Below the pieces are notes generated by a model. The model was given only the letters and a program-made list of their open reading frames with translations. It did no database searches and was not told where the DNA came from. Below are positions 34,315 to 43,857 of a DNA stretch of 64,000 bases, piece after piece (position 1 is the first letter of the stretch; the number at the start of each line of letters is the position of its first letter). The stretch lies in contig NZ_OX419519.1 in assembly GCF_948472415.1 (NCBI RefSeq), positions 6,787,001 to 6,851,000 of the forward strand, given 5' to 3'. The DNA comes from Kitasatospora fiedleri (lineage in GTDB: Bacteria > Actinomycetota > Actinomycetes > Streptomycetales > Streptomycetaceae). The translations under genes were made by a program, and so were the position numbers.

Positions 34315-36386
34315 TCAGATTTCCTGCTCCGCCCAGATGGTCTTGCCGCGCGGAGTGTGCCGGGTGCCCCAGTTGCGGCACAGCTGCGCCACCAGCAGCA
34401 GGCCGCGTCCGCCCTCGTCGTCGTTGTGGGCCCGGCGCAGGTGCGGTGCGGTGCTGCTGCCGTCGGAGACCTCGCAGAGCAGCATGGAGCCGTCCCGGAT
34501 CAGCCGCAGCCCGATCGGGGCAGGCCGTAGCGGACGGCGTTGGTGATCAGCTCGCTGACCACCAACTCGGTGACGAAGGACGCCTCTTCGAGCCCCCACT
34601 CGGTGAGCTTCGCGGCCGCCACCTTGCGGGCCCGGGCCACCTCGGACGGGTCGCGGCGCAGCGGCCAGTCGGCCACGTCCTGGGTGTGCAGGGCCTGGGT
34701 GCGGGCCAGCAGCAGGGCGACGTCGTCGGTCGGGGCGTTCGGGCCGAGCGTGGTGGACAGCACCTGGTCGCACAGGTCCTCCAGCGAGTCGGCCCGGGCG
34801 GTGAGGGCCGAGCCGAGCCGGTCGAGGCCGAGTCCGGGATCGCCGTGCAGTTCGGAGGCGCGCAGCAGGCCGTCGGTGTACAGCGCCAGTACGCTCCCTT
34901 CCGGAACCTCCAACTCGACTGCCTCGAACGGGAGTCCACCCAGGCCGAGCGGCGGCCCCGGCGGCAGCTCGGGGAAGGTCACGGTGTTGTCCGGGCCGAC
35001 CAAGGCCGGCCCGGGATGCCCGGCCCGGGCCAGCGAACAGGACCGGGCCACCGGGTCGTACACCGCGTACAGGCAGCTCGCGCCGACGCTGCCGCCCGCC
35101 CAGGCGGTGCCGCCCTCCGGCTGCTCGTCCAGGTCCACCCGGAGCACCAAGTCATCCAGGTGGGTGAGGAGTTCGTCCGGCGGCATGTCGATGTCGGCCA
35201 GGGTGCGCACCGCCGTCCGCAGCCGCCCCATCGCGGCGGAGGCGGGCACGCCGTGGCCGACCACGTCGCCCACCACCAGGGCCACCCGGGCGCCGGACAG
35301 CGGGATCACGTCGAACCAGTCGCCGCCGACGCCCTCCCGCCCGCCCGCCGGGAGGTACCGGAAGGCGACCTCGACCGCGGCCTGCCGGGGCGTCCGGCTG
35401 GGCAGCAGGGAACGCTGCAACGCCAGTGCGGTGTCGCGCTGTTGGGTGTACTGGCGGGCGTTGTCGACGGAGAGCGCGGCGCGCGACGTCAGCTCGGTGG
35501 CCAGCAGCAGGTCGTCCTCGTCGAACGGCTCCGGCGAGCGGTGCCGCAGGAAGATCGCCACGCCCAGCGTCACCCCGCGGGCGGTCAGCGGCGCGATCAG
35601 TCCGGAGTGGATGCCGAACTCCTCGGCCAGCCGCTCCCGTTCGGGCTCCTGGGCGATCCAGGACCGGAGCTCCGGATCGCGGTAGTCGACGGAGACGGGC
35701 CGGCCCGAGGCGAGCACCCGGGCCATCGGGGAGTCCGGGGCGATCACGTCCCCGGCACCGGACACGACCGTGGACTCCGGACAGCCCGGCAGCACCGACT
35801 GCTGCGCCACCCGGTAGAACACCAGCCCCGCGCTCGACGGCGGGCCGCCGCCGAACACCGAATCGAGCAGGTCGACCGCCACGAAATCGGCGAAGGAACC
35901 CGTCGCCACCTCCGCCAACTCCTGCGCGGTGCGGTCCACTTCGAGGGTCGAGCCGATCCGCAGACCGGCCTCCCCGAGCAGCGCCAGACGGTGCCGGGCC
36001 CGCTCCTCGGAGGACCCGGACAGCACCGAGGGCACCGCCGCCGGCCGCGCGGCGGCCCCCGGGGTCAACGGCTGCAACGCCTGGGCCGACACCACCCAGG
36101 TCGGCTCTCCGCGCGCCGTCCGCACCGGCACCACCCCCAGCTCGACCGCCACCGGCTCGTCCTCGGCCCGGCACAACCGCACCATCCCGGTGAACGGCTC
36201 GTGCCGAACCGCCGCCCGCAGCAGGGCGACCGGCACCCCACCCGCCAACAGCCCCACCGCGCTCCGCCCGAGCGCCTGCCCCGCCCCGAACCCGGTCAGC
36301 CGCTCGGCCGCCGCCGACCAGCCCGTCACCACCCCGCCGCCGTCGACCGTCGCGGTCGCCGCCCGGCCGGTCACCCGAGTCGCCAT
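34315..36386 (-). CDS. PAS-GAF-SpoIIE phosphatase-histidine kinase-like ATPase, frameshifted at the ATPase domain
   Basis: A multidomain regulator of about 690 residues. A PAS domain (1-110) and a GAF domain (about 130-300, YRVAQQSVLPGCPESTV) precede a PP2C/SpoIIE phosphatase (about 330-540; GGDWFDVIPLSGARVALVVG and DVVGHGVPASAAMGRLR hold metal Asp residues). The C-terminal anti-sigma-like HATPase part starts SFVTELVVSELITNAVRYG; the frame breaks near 34517 and one C restores PIGLRLIRDGSMLLCEVSDG and GGRGLLLVAQLCRNWGTRHT. Such proteins control anti-anti-sigma phosphorylation. ATG at 36386 with GGGGGA upstream. Confidence 0.86.
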
Positions 36387-36656
36387 GTCCGTCCATCCCC
36401 CTTGGAAGCAGCAACCGCCAGGCCGTCCTGCCCAGCATCGCGGCCCGACGTGACCGCCCCAACGCGCCACGCCGGAAGACCCCGCCACTTGCCGACCGCC
36501 CCCGACCGGCGCGTCACCGACGGGCATGCTCCCGACGGGCACCGTCCTGACGGGATGTCAGAGCACCCTGGCAGGCTTCACCTCGACACCTCGACACCTC
36601 AATACCTCGACAGCTCGACAGCCCGGCCACCACCATCCCGGACGAAGGACGTGTCC
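36387..36656. other. Intergenic with short direct repeats
   Basis: A 270-bp divergent gap. It holds GACGGGCA-type repeats (about 36515-36550) and a CTCGACAC tandem stretch (about 36580-36622). No gene was recognised. An AAGGA ribosome site for the lipoprotein gene is at about 36645. Confidence 0.45.
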
Positions 36657-37112
36657 ATGCCCCTACAGCAGCACCAGCGTTCGCTCCGCCGCGGGGCGTT
36701 CGCCCTGCTCCCCGCCGTCCTGCTGGCCACCGCCCTGGCGGCCTGCTCCTCCGACGGGGGAGACACGATGCCGAGTTGGTCGAAGGACGGCGGCCAGGAA
36801 CAGATCCGGGTGATCGGCGAGGACCTCACGGTCCTGCTCAACGCCGACGCCACCTCGGCCGACAGCACCGAGCACTGCCAACAGGTCCTCGACGACATCA
36901 AGAGGGCCCGGGACCACCGGGCCATCCCCGACGCAACCGCCCAGACCTACTGGCAGCAGGCCCTCGACCAGATGGAGACCGCCGCCACCCACTGCACCCG
37001 GAACACCGGCGCGCTCACCGGCGGCGCCAAGCTCAGCGAGGTCATCCCGGCCCAGGAGTCGTACCACCTGTTGGTCGGCCGGATCTCCGACCTCGCCGCC
37101 GGCACCCCCTGA
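36657..37112 (+). CDS. Small secreted lipoprotein
   Basis: A 151-residue lipoprotein: positively charged start, hydrophobic FALLPAVLLATALA and lipobox LAACSS, with the Cys as lipid site. The mature part is helical (VLDDIKRARDHRAIPDATAQ, QALDQMETAATHCTR) with two further Cys. No family recognised. ATG 36657 has AAGGA eight bases upstream; a GTG two codons earlier is less well placed. Confidence 0.75.
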   Translation: MPLQQHQRSLRRGAFALLPAVLLATALAACSSDGGDTMPSWSKDGGQEQIRVIGEDLTVLLNADATSADSTEHCQQVLDDIKRARDHRAIPDATAQTYWQQALDQMETAATHCTRNTGALTGGAKLSEVIPAQESYHLLVGRISDLAAGTP

Positions 37113-37273
37113 TCCCCGGCCCGCCCCGTCCTGTCGGGGACACGGGGCACGGGCACGGGGCAGGGACACGGGGCGGCGGCCGTCAGTGAGAGCGGCGCCG
37201 ACCCGGAGCCGGTTTCCCGGCCCGGATCGGCCTTCCGGTCTCCCGGTCTATCGGCCTACCGGCAGGGGCCGGG

Positions 37274-37516
37274 TCAGCCGATGTTGGCGCAGGAGTTGCC
37301 GAACGCCGGGTTCAGCGCACCGATCAGGCTGATGCTGTTGCCGCACAGGTTGACCGGGATGTGCACGGGGATCTGGATCACGTTGCCGGAGAGGACGCCG
37401 GGCGAGCCGACGGCCACGCCCTCGGCGCCGGCGGACGCCGAGGCCGCGCCGGCGGTGCCGAGCACCGCGGTGGCGGCCAGCGCGACGGCGGCGAAGTACG
37501 TGCGGGTACGGGACAT
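37274..37516 (-). CDS. Short chaplin (hydrophobic aerial-surface protein)
   Basis: An 80-residue secreted protein: signal peptide ending AGAASAS, then one chaplin domain with GNVIQIPVHIPVNLCGNSIS and GALNPAFGNSCANIG. The two Cys and Gly-Asn motifs match ChpD-H-type short chaplins, which form amyloid films that let aerial hyphae leave water. No C-terminal sorting signal, as expected for the short class. ATG at 37516 follows AAGGAG. Confidence 0.95.
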   Translation of the reverse strand: MSRTRTYFAAVALAATAVLGTAGAASASAGAEGVAVGSPGVLSGNVIQIPVHIPVNLCGNSISLIGALNPAFGNSCANIG

Positions 37517-37641
37517 GTCTGCTCCTTGGTTTCGGTCGGGTGCCGTCCCGGACGGGGCGGCACCTGTCATTCGGGGTGCTCGTGCCGGCGGCGTGGCCGA
37601 GGGGCGGTGGTTCACCCGTTCGGGTGCGTCCCGGCACGAGA

Positions 37642-38958
37642 TCAGGGGGTGAGCGCCGCCAGGTCCGAGCGGGCCAGGGGCGCCTGGAGCGGGTCGAACC
37701 GCGGGTCGGTGGCCAGCGCCCCGGCGAGGTCGGTGCGGGCCTGGTCGGTGCGGCCGAGGGCGCGTTCGATCTCGCCGCGGTGGTAGTGGAAGAGGGCGTT
37801 GTGCCAGCCGTGGGCGAGGGCGAGGTCGGCGTAGCCGAGCGCCTCGCGGTCGGCGCCGGTGCGGTGCAGGGCCCAGGCGAGGGCGTCGGCGACCAGCACG
37901 TGGTGGCGCCGGTCCCATTCGGCGCGCAGCAGTCGGACGGCGGTGGCCGGGTCGCCGTGGTCGGCCTCGAACTGGCCGAGCGTCAGGTCGTCGACGACGC
38001 CGCCCGCGGCGGCGAGGTCGGCTTCGGCGCGCAGCAGCCGGTACTGCTCGGCGGCCTGTTCGGGGTGGCCGAGGGACTCGTGGAGTTCGCCGAGTTCGAG
38101 CAGGTACTGGGGGAGCGGCACCGCGGCGGCGGCCTGCGCGTAGTGGGCGAGCGCGTCGTCGGTGCGGCCGAGGGCGGCTTCGGCGCGGGCCTGTCCGGCG
38201 AGGGCGGCGGTGTACGTCGGGTCGGCGGCCAGGGCGCGGCGGTAGCCGTCCAGGGCGGCGTCGGTGCGGCCGGCGCTGCGGTCGAGTTCGGCGAGCTGGT
38301 GGAGGCAGAACGCCTTGTCGCCGGGGTCGTAGGCGCCGTCGAGGGCGCGGCGCAGGGCGTCGGCGGCGTCCTCGGGCCGACCGTGCTGTTCGAGGTCGTA
38401 GGCGGCGCGGGTGAAGGACGCGGTGCCGGGGTGCAGGTCGAGCAGGTGCTGGGTGGCCTCGGTGGCGCCGGTGTCGTCGCCGAGCTGGGTGCGGGCGTCG
38501 GTGAGGACGGCCCACGCCTGCCAGTGCAGCGGGGCTCCGTCCAGGGCCTGTCGGGCGTGGTCGGCGGCCTCGGCGAACAGGTGGCGGGCGTTGGCGAGGG
38601 CGCCGAGGCCGGTGAGCGCGTCGGTGTTGCCGGTGGGGGCGAGGGCGAGCGAGCGGTGCAGTGCCTCGTCGGCCTTCGGGTAGTAGGAGGCGTCGGCGGT
38701 CAGCCGGGCCTGTTCGACGTACTCGCCGCCGAGCCGGGCCCAGACCGCGGCGTCGTCGGGGCGGGCGCGCAGGTGCCGCTGGTCGGCGCCGATCGCGGCG
38801 GCGAGCGCGCCGCCCGGCGGCGGCGCGGCCGGGTGCGCGGCTGCGGCCCGGGGCGCGGGCGCGGCGGTGGCCGACCGCGGCGGGTCGGTCAGGCCGCCGG
38901 CCGCGGCGAGGCCGCCGCACACCAGGACGGTGGCGAGCACAAGGGGGAGACGGCGCAC
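37642..38958 (-). CDS. Secreted TPR-repeat protein
   Basis: A 438-residue protein with an N-terminal signal-like segment (LPLVLATVLVCGGLAAAGGL), an Ala/Pro linker and about eight tetratricopeptide repeats, such as AGRTDAALDGYRRALAADPT and LGRTDDALAHYAQAAAAVP. It probably scaffolds proteins outside the membrane. It follows the DUF4331 gene by 90 bp on the same strand; in actinomycetes these two are often neighbours, which suggests shared function. GTG start at 38958 with GAGGA upstream. Confidence 0.83.
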   Translation of the reverse strand: MRRLPLVLATVLVCGGLAAAGGLTDPPRSATAAPAPRAAAAHPAAPPPGGALAAAIGADQRHLRARPDDAAVWARLGGEYVEQARLTADASYYPKADEALHRSLALAPTGNTDALTGLGALANARHLFAEAADHARQALDGAPLHWQAWAVLTDARTQLGDDTGATEATQHLLDLHPGTASFTRAAYDLEQHGRPEDAADALRRALDGAYDPGDKAFCLHQLAELDRSAGRTDAALDGYRRALAADPTYTAALAGQARAEAALGRTDDALAHYAQAAAAVPLPQYLLELGELHESLGHPEQAAEQYRLLRAEADLAAAGGVVDDLTLGQFEADHGDPATAVRLLRAEWDRRHHVLVADALAWALHRTGADREALGYADLALAHGWHNALFHYHRGEIERALGRTDQARTDLAGALATDPRFDPLQAPLARSDLAALTP

Positions 38959-39049
38959 GGGAGTTCGGTCCTCGATCGGCGGCGTGGTCGACGGTGTGGT
39001 CAGTGGAGTGGCCGGCGGCGGCCCCGGTCCGGGGCCGCCGCGCAGGTGG

Positions 39050-40495
39050 TCACTTCTGGTTGACGGCCTTGTCGTACGGCAGGGCGAGGTACGGGAAGGT
39101 GGCGGCGAACGGCCGGTCGGGCCCGTTGACCTTGTCGCCGGCGGCCAGGGCCTGGACGAAGTTGCCCGGGGTGGCGCCCTCGACGACCTGGAGGGCGATG
39201 TCGACGACGTCGTCGCCGAGGCGGCGGCCGTTGGGGAAGCCCTGGAAGTCGCCGTTCAGGACGCCGAGGCGGTCCGGCTTCGGCGTCACCGGGGTGGTCA
39301 GGTTCAGCCGCAGCTCCTCGGCGGGGACGAACCGGTTCGGGTCGATGTCCTGGTTCATCAGCTGCGAGTTGAGGTCGACGGCGAGCGGCCCGTCCGCGGC
39401 CTTGGCGATGCCGGTCAGGAAGATCTCCTGCAGGTCGGTGCGCGGCGCGGCGGGCGCGGGCAGGCCGTAGATCGCCTGGACGAGCTTGGGCACCTCGGGG
39501 TCGAGGACCTTGGCCACCACGGCGGGCTGGTTGTGGTCCTCGGACGGGGGCAGCGCGTTGAAGGCGTCCTTGAGCCCGGCCGGGACGACCACCTCGTTGA
39601 CCAGCGGGTTGCCCAGCCGCGAGACCTGGACGTACGGGCCGACCGGGTCGGACTTGCCCGGGCTGAGCTTCATGCTCTGCTTCTCGGTGCTCGACCAGAC
39701 GCCGATGACCGGGTTGCGGGTCGGGTCGCCCTTGTAGGCGAGGCGGCTCTTGGGGATCTGCAGCGCCACGGAGTTGACGTTGTACCCGGCCAGGGTGTTC
39801 TGGCCGACCTCGGAGAGGTCGCCGCCGTACAGCAGGTCGAAGACCCGCAGGTCGAGGAAGAACGGGTCGGCGGCCTGGGTGGCCACCGTCTGCCCGCCGC
39901 CCGGGAGTTGGACGGTGGCCTGCTGCCGCAGCCGCCCGTAGTCGGGCATCGAGGCCCGGCCGGTGTCGGACGGGGCCGCCTGGCCGTGCTCGACCAGCGT
40001 CACCGGGGCGCAGTTCGGGTGCAGTTCCTGGAGCGTGTAGTACTGGCGGAAGCGCAGCGTGTCGTCGCCGAGGTTGTTCACCGGCCCCTTGTTGTAGAGG
40101 AAGGTGTCGGTGCCGCGCAGGTCCTCGGTGTGGAAGGTCCACCGGTAGGTGACGTCCGGCTGCCCGGTGCCCTGCGAGTCGATGTTGATGTCGTAGTGCG
40201 CGCCGTCGGCCCACGGGTAGAAGTTCGGGCCGCCGTTGGGCTCCTGGAACGGGAGCCAGTTGGCGATCAGCGTGACCGTGTCCGGGTTGTCCGGGCTGGT
40301 GAAGGCGTACACGTCGGTGTTGTCGACCTGCGGGTCGGCGGCGATCAGCGGAGCCTCGCGGTGGCTGGACGCCGAGGAGGTGCCGGCTCCGGTGCCGAGC
40401 AGGGCGGTGCCTGCCATGCCGAGGGAGAGCGCGGTGAGGACCGCGGCTCCTCGGGCAGCGGAGCTGCGACCCGTGGATCGACGAAGAAGGCTCAT
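39050..40495 (-). CDS. Secreted DUF4331 family protein
   Basis: A 481-residue exported protein with a twin-Arg-free signal region (GAAVLTALSLGMAGTALLG) followed by ASSHREAPLIAADPQVDNTD, the diagnostic start of DUF4331. Further family blocks: VYAFTSPDNPDTVTLIANWL, FYPWADGAHYDINIDSQGTG and GFPNGRRLGDDVVDIALQVV. Function is not established; a beta-rich binding fold is likely. ATG 40495 has GGAGA seven bases upstream. It is the first gene of a pair with the TPR protein. Confidence 0.88.
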   Translation of the reverse strand: MSLLRRSTGRSSAARGAAVLTALSLGMAGTALLGTGAGTSSASSHREAPLIAADPQVDNTDVYAFTSPDNPDTVTLIANWLPFQEPNGGPNFYPWADGAHYDINIDSQGTGQPDVTYRWTFHTEDLRGTDTFLYNKGPVNNLGDDTLRFRQYYTLQELHPNCAPVTLVEHGQAAPSDTGRASMPDYGRLRQQATVQLPGGGQTVATQAADPFFLDLRVFDLLYGGDLSEVGQNTLAGYNVNSVALQIPKSRLAYKGDPTRNPVIGVWSSTEKQSMKLSPGKSDPVGPYVQVSRLGNPLVNEVVVPAGLKDAFNALPPSEDHNQPAVVAKVLDPEVPKLVQAIYGLPAPAAPRTDLQEIFLTGIAKAADGPLAVDLNSQLMNQDIDPNRFVPAEELRLNLTTPVTPKPDRLGVLNGDFQGFPNGRRLGDDVVDIALQVVEGATPGNFVQALAAGDKVNGPDRPFAATFPYLALPYDKAVNQK

Positions 40496-41152
40496 CAAGG
40501 AGTCTCCGATTTCCGGTTCGGGAACGGTCGTCCGCATTCGTACCGGATGCGGGCCGTGGGGATGTCGTGCGGCGGGTCGGCCGACACGTACTGTCCTCCG
40601 CCGCCGCCCCCGGTTCGTCCCGACCCGGCTTCCGGCGTGCCCCGATCACCCTCGCGGCCCAACCCCACCACCCGTCCGGCCGCACCGCCCGGCCCCGTCC
40701 GCCCCGACCCCGCCCCCCTCCGCCCCGACGGCGGCCCCGCCCCCCTCCGTCCCGGGCCCACCCGCCCCTGACCAGGGCCGACGCGCCCCCCACTGGGCCG
40801 ATCGGGTGAACCTCCATGACCGGCACCAAGCCGACGGCCCCCGCCCCACGAAGGACAGGTGTGCGCGGAGCCAGGGTCGGCCGCCGCGCACACCACGGGG
40901 ACGGGACTCCTCGGCTGGCACCACGAGTCCCGTCCCCCTCGCCTCATCCGCCTTCGGGGCCGGGCGGAAGAGGCACGCCCCCGCCCTGGCCGACGTGGCC
41001 TGCACCGGCGTCGGCGGAACGTTCGCCGTGCCGACCAACGCAAGGGCGAACTCCTGGGAGCCCGTGACAACATCTTGCGGGCGTCAGCAGGCTGAGACCG
41101 GTGCGACAGTTCGCTGCGGCCCGACACGCGCACCGGCTTGCCGTGGTGGGAC
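40496..41152. other. Non-coding stretch with a perfect 13-bp hairpin
   Basis: About 650 bp with no supported gene; frames here are Pro/Arg/Gly-rich shadows. A hairpin GGGGACGGGACTC at 40897-40909 pairs with 40925-40937 across a 15-base loop, and a smaller one (TGTGCGCGG / CCGCGCACA) lies just left. These may end transcription from either side. The left part must contain the DUF4331 promoter. Confidence 0.5.
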
Positions 41153-41184
41153 GCGCCCGCTGCCTCACCACGGGCAGCGGGCGC
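41153..41184 (-). terminator. Hairpin terminator after secreted-protein gene
   Basis: GCGCCCGCTGCC (41153-41164) pairs perfectly with 41173-41184 around an eight-base loop, about 30 bp after the leftward gene's stop at 41216. Confidence 0.8.
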
Positions 41185-41215
41185 TCTTCGACCGATCCGG
41201 CGCTCGCGCGGGGAT

Positions 41216-41614
41216 CTACTCGCTGATGCTCATCCAGGCCGAGCAGCGGACCGGGCTCGTGTCCCCCGCGCCGTCCACGGTGCACACCTGTGCCCGGTAC
41301 TTGTTCCAGGAGTAGAGGTTGCCATCGGTTTTCCTGACGTACGTGTCGGCTCCCTTGCCGTTGTAGAAGGAGCCCCACTCCTGCCAGGTCCCGTTGTTGA
41401 CCTCGATGAACGCCCGTACGCCGTGGCCGTCGGCATAGCGGTCCCAGAGCTCGAAGTCGTCGCCGTCGTCGATGAACTTCAGGCTGGCGACGGTGTGGCC
41501 GTCGACCTTGAGAGTGACGGACTGGTCCGTAGCCGAGGCCGGGCTGCTGATGCCGAGGATCAGGGCGGGAACGGCGAGGAGAGCCGCCGCTCGGGCGACC
41601 ATATTCTTGGACAC
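41216..41614 (-). CDS. Small secreted protein, copy 1 of a tandem pair
   Basis: A 132-residue exported protein: signal AAALLAVPALILGISSPASA then TDQSVTLKVDGHTVASLKFI. Shared with copy 2 are KFIDDGDD, ELWD, YADGHGVRA, YNGKGA, KTDGNLYS, YRAQVCTVDGA and PVRCSAWM. Two Cys sit near the end (CTVDGA...RCSAW), perhaps a disulfide. No family recognised; the regular Asp/Gly/Trp pattern suggests a small beta-fold. GTG 41614 follows AGGGGG, giving a short basic leader; a later ATG (41602) is possible. Confidence 0.75.
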   Translation of the reverse strand: MSKNMVARAAALLAVPALILGISSPASATDQSVTLKVDGHTVASLKFIDDGDDFELWDRYADGHGVRAFIEVNNGTWQEWGSFYNGKGADTYVRKTDGNLYSWNKYRAQVCTVDGAGDTSPVRCSAWMSISE

Positions 41615-41768
41615 GGAATTCCCCCTGTGTGAGTCGTGGAATCTTTGGCGCTTCCGGCCGTCTCTCCATATTGCTGGAGAGCGGCGCGGATCTGCGATCC
41701 GGATGCGCCGGTGGTTGATCAATGGACGGCCGGTTTTCTGTTCACCCCGTCCGCCGCGTCGGTAAAAT

Positions 41769-42179
41769 CTACTCGTTGACGTACATCCAGGCGGAGCACC
41801 GGACCGGGGTCTTGTCATTGGCGCCGTCAACCGTGCACACCTGGGCGCGGTAGTCGTTTATCGAGTAGAGGTTCCCGTCGGTCTTCTTGACCATCGTCCC
41901 CGCGCCCTTGCCGTTGTACCAGGAGCCGTTGTCCCAGTCGTACCAGTTCCCGGTGGCGCGCACCTGAATGTAGGCCCGGACGCCGTGGCCGTCCGCGTAG
42001 TAGTCCCAGAGCTCCCAGTCGTCGCCGTCGTCGATGAACTTCAGGCCGCCGACGATGGTGTTGCCGGAGTAGAGGTAGAGGTTCTGGTCCGTGGCGAAGG
42101 CGGGGCTGCTGGTGACCCCGACGACGAGCACGGGAACTGCGAGGACGGTCGCCAGCCTGGCAAAAACCTTCTTCAACAT
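41769..42179 (-). CDS. Small secreted protein, copy 2 of a tandem pair
   Basis: A 136-residue exported protein, roughly 60 % alike to copy 1 over the mature part by eye: KFIDDGDDWELWDYYADGHG, DNGSWYNGKGAGTMVKKTDG and DYRAQVCTVDGANDKTPVRC. Signal peptide LKKVFARLATVLAVPVLVVG with cleavage near PAFA-T. ATG at 42179 has GGGGG upstream. It is first on the strand; 150 bp separates the copies, so each may have its own promoter. Function unknown. Confidence 0.78.
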   Translation of the reverse strand: MLKKVFARLATVLAVPVLVVGVTSSPAFATDQNLYLYSGNTIVGGLKFIDDGDDWELWDYYADGHGVRAYIQVRATGNWYDWDNGSWYNGKGAGTMVKKTDGNLYSINDYRAQVCTVDGANDKTPVRCSAWMYVNE

Positions 42180-42535
42180 GTGAAACCCCCGATTTCAAGG
42201 AAAGGATGGCGAGGGTGGACGCAATGACATTTCCACCCGCATTGCTGCAGGGACCTCCGGCTGGTCGGGCGGGCCGGGCCTCTCGAAAATCCCTCTGGGG
42301 AAATTCTGCTCCATGCGGGATTTTCAGACCCGGGGTTGCTGCACGGAAAATTCCGGACCAGCCCAATCGGCCCTGCGTGTGACCCTGGTGGTCGATGGCC
42401 AAGAAGATACCCTCGCGGGTGGTCCTGACGCCACATCAAGAGCGAGAAAATCAAGAAGGTATTTTGCTTCTTTTTGATCCAATATTGGACAAATCTCTAC
42501 GGAGCCGACCGTGAAGCTCAGATGAACCTCAAATT
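42180..42535. other. AT-richer intergenic region
   Basis: About 355 bp, noticeably AT-richer than its surroundings near 42430-42535. It holds the promoter side of the secreted pair and the end of the IS remnant. A hairpin-like AAGAAG/CTTCTT with a T-run lies at about 42450-42475. No gene was found. Confidence 0.5.
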
Positions 42536-42960
42536 TTATTCGCGCGGACTCTCGTCGCCGGGCGTGTGTGCGAAGAACTCGTCACACGACCACTGCGCCT
42601 GTCGGTCGAGGCGTCGCCGGTGGATGCGTGCGCAGGCGAGTGAGACGAAGGTGTTGTGGAGGTCGAGGCGTCTCTCCCCGCGGACGGCGAGGCGTTTGAA
42701 CCGGTGGGGCTGGCCGCGGCGGGAGATGGCGGGCGGAATCCGGCATCGGCGCGGTTCCCGGCGGTCGGGGTTGCTGTCGCAGCCCTTGTCGCCGAGCAGG
42801 GCGTCGGGGCGCGTGCGGGGGCGGCCGACGCGGCCGGCGACCGGTGGGATGCCGTCGACTGGGCCGAGGGTCCGGGTGGCGCCGTCGCCGGTCAGGCGGT
42901 GCTTGCTCCCGCTCTTGCGACGGTCGACCGGCGAGAGGCTGGTGGCCTCGCTCCTTTTTT
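42536..42960 (-). pseudogene. Degenerate IS5-family transposase, C-terminal part
   Basis: Read on the minus strand, one frame gives SKHRLTGDGATRTLGPVDGI, GRPRTRPDALLGDKGCDSN, IPPAISRRGQPHRFKRLAVR and LDLHNTFVSLACARIHRRRL, ending TAA at 42536. This follows IS5-type transposases with internal losses. The DDE catalytic core is incomplete and no start is present. It marks the left edge of the rearranged region. Confidence 0.7.
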
Positions 42961-42995
42961 CGCCCGTACGGGGGAGGCATCCACGCGACGCTCCT

Positions 42996-43396
42996 GCGGG
43001 TCAGGCGTCCTTGAGGCCGGGGAAGTCCTCCTCCCAGAACTCGCGTTCGCCGCGGGTCGGGGCGGCGGCGGGTTGCTCGGCGTCGGTGTGTCGGGTCTCT
43101 TCGAGGTGGCGCAGTTCGATGCGGCGGATCTTGCCGGAGATGGTCTTGGGGAGGTCGGCGAACTCCAGGCGGCGGATGCGCTTGTAGGGGGCGAGCCGCT
43201 TGCGGGTGAAGGCGAGGATGGAGCGGGCGGTCTCGGCGTCGGGTTCGTGGCCGGGGGCCAGGATGACGTACGCCTTGGGCACCGAGAGCCGCAGCGGGTC
43301 GGGGGAGGGGACGACTGCGGCCTCGGCCACCGCCGGGTGCTCGATCAGCACGCTCTCCAGCTCGAACGGCGACAGCCGGTAGTCGCTGCTCTTGAA
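42996..43396 (-). pseudogene. 3' fragment of acyl-CoA synthetase gene (401-bp direct repeat, copy 1)
   Basis: Identical in length and, by eye, in sequence to 56675-57075. It holds the last 132 codons of the synthetase (FKSSDYRLSPFELES to the end PGLKDA) plus five bases after the stop. At 43396 the match ends abruptly and unrelated DNA joins. No start of its own fits a real enzyme. It is a duplication scar. Confidence 0.9.
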
Positions 43397-43611
43397 CAGA
43401 TGCACGCTTCCGGGCTCCCTATCATTCCGTATGGAAGTAGCCCCTGACCTGGGAAAATGGTGGGAGTCGGGTCTCCTGGGCCTGGCTCCTGCGTTGTCTT
43501 CGGGCAGAAGTTCGGTGTCCCGGTTCGAGACTGGATGGCATGGGTCTCTGTTTCTACAAGGGAGCGGTGGTCACGGCTGCGACCCCGATTCCGGCCAGGT
43601 CGGCTGTGATG
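43397..43611. other. Unrelated DNA between two synthetase fragments
   Basis: About 215 bp between the 3' and inverted 5' fragments of the synthetase gene. It matches neither the synthetase nor the IS3 parts that I can see and may be the end of another insertion element. No gene was recognised. Confidence 0.4.
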
Positions 43612-43857
43612 CCGCTCTTGACCGTTGATCACGGGAGCTGGCAGCGTGCCGGTATGCCCGCGGCCGGGCAACGAGGCGGCGGCCGGGGCCGGGAGACGCA
43701 GGGACGGACAGATGGCACCGGACACGGCCGCTCGACGGGATTCCGCCGCTCACCCCGACTTTCGCGCTGCGCGGGACCACCTGCTGCGCACCCGCGACGA
43801 CCTGGACGCCGCCCGCGGCTTCCCGCGCCCGGCAGGCGAGCGCTTCAACTGGGCGCT
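43612..43857 (+). pseudogene. Inverted 5' fragment of the acyl-CoA synthetase gene
   Basis: About 246 bp that match, on the opposite strand, the start of the synthetase gene at roughly 58305-58551, with a handful of base changes (about 97 % by eye). The fragment opens at ATG 43714 (MAPDTAARRDSAAH) and runs to FNWAL, where it joins the IS3 remnant and soon stops. It is inverted relative to the 3' fragment next to it. Confidence 0.88.

Noticed and set aside
40496..41215. Several open frames of 80-130 codons as small genes
   Set aside because: No ribosome sites, low-complexity composition and no conserved motif; the region is better explained as intergenic with hairpins.
42582..42980. Arg/Pro-rich 132-codon minus-strand frame
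   Set aside because: The neighbouring frame on the same strand reads as an IS5-type transposase remnant; this frame is its shadow.
43001..43405. A 134-residue 'AMP-ligase C-terminal' gene
   Set aside because: It is an exact copy of the end of the synthetase at 56680-58452 with a start formed by chance at the junction.
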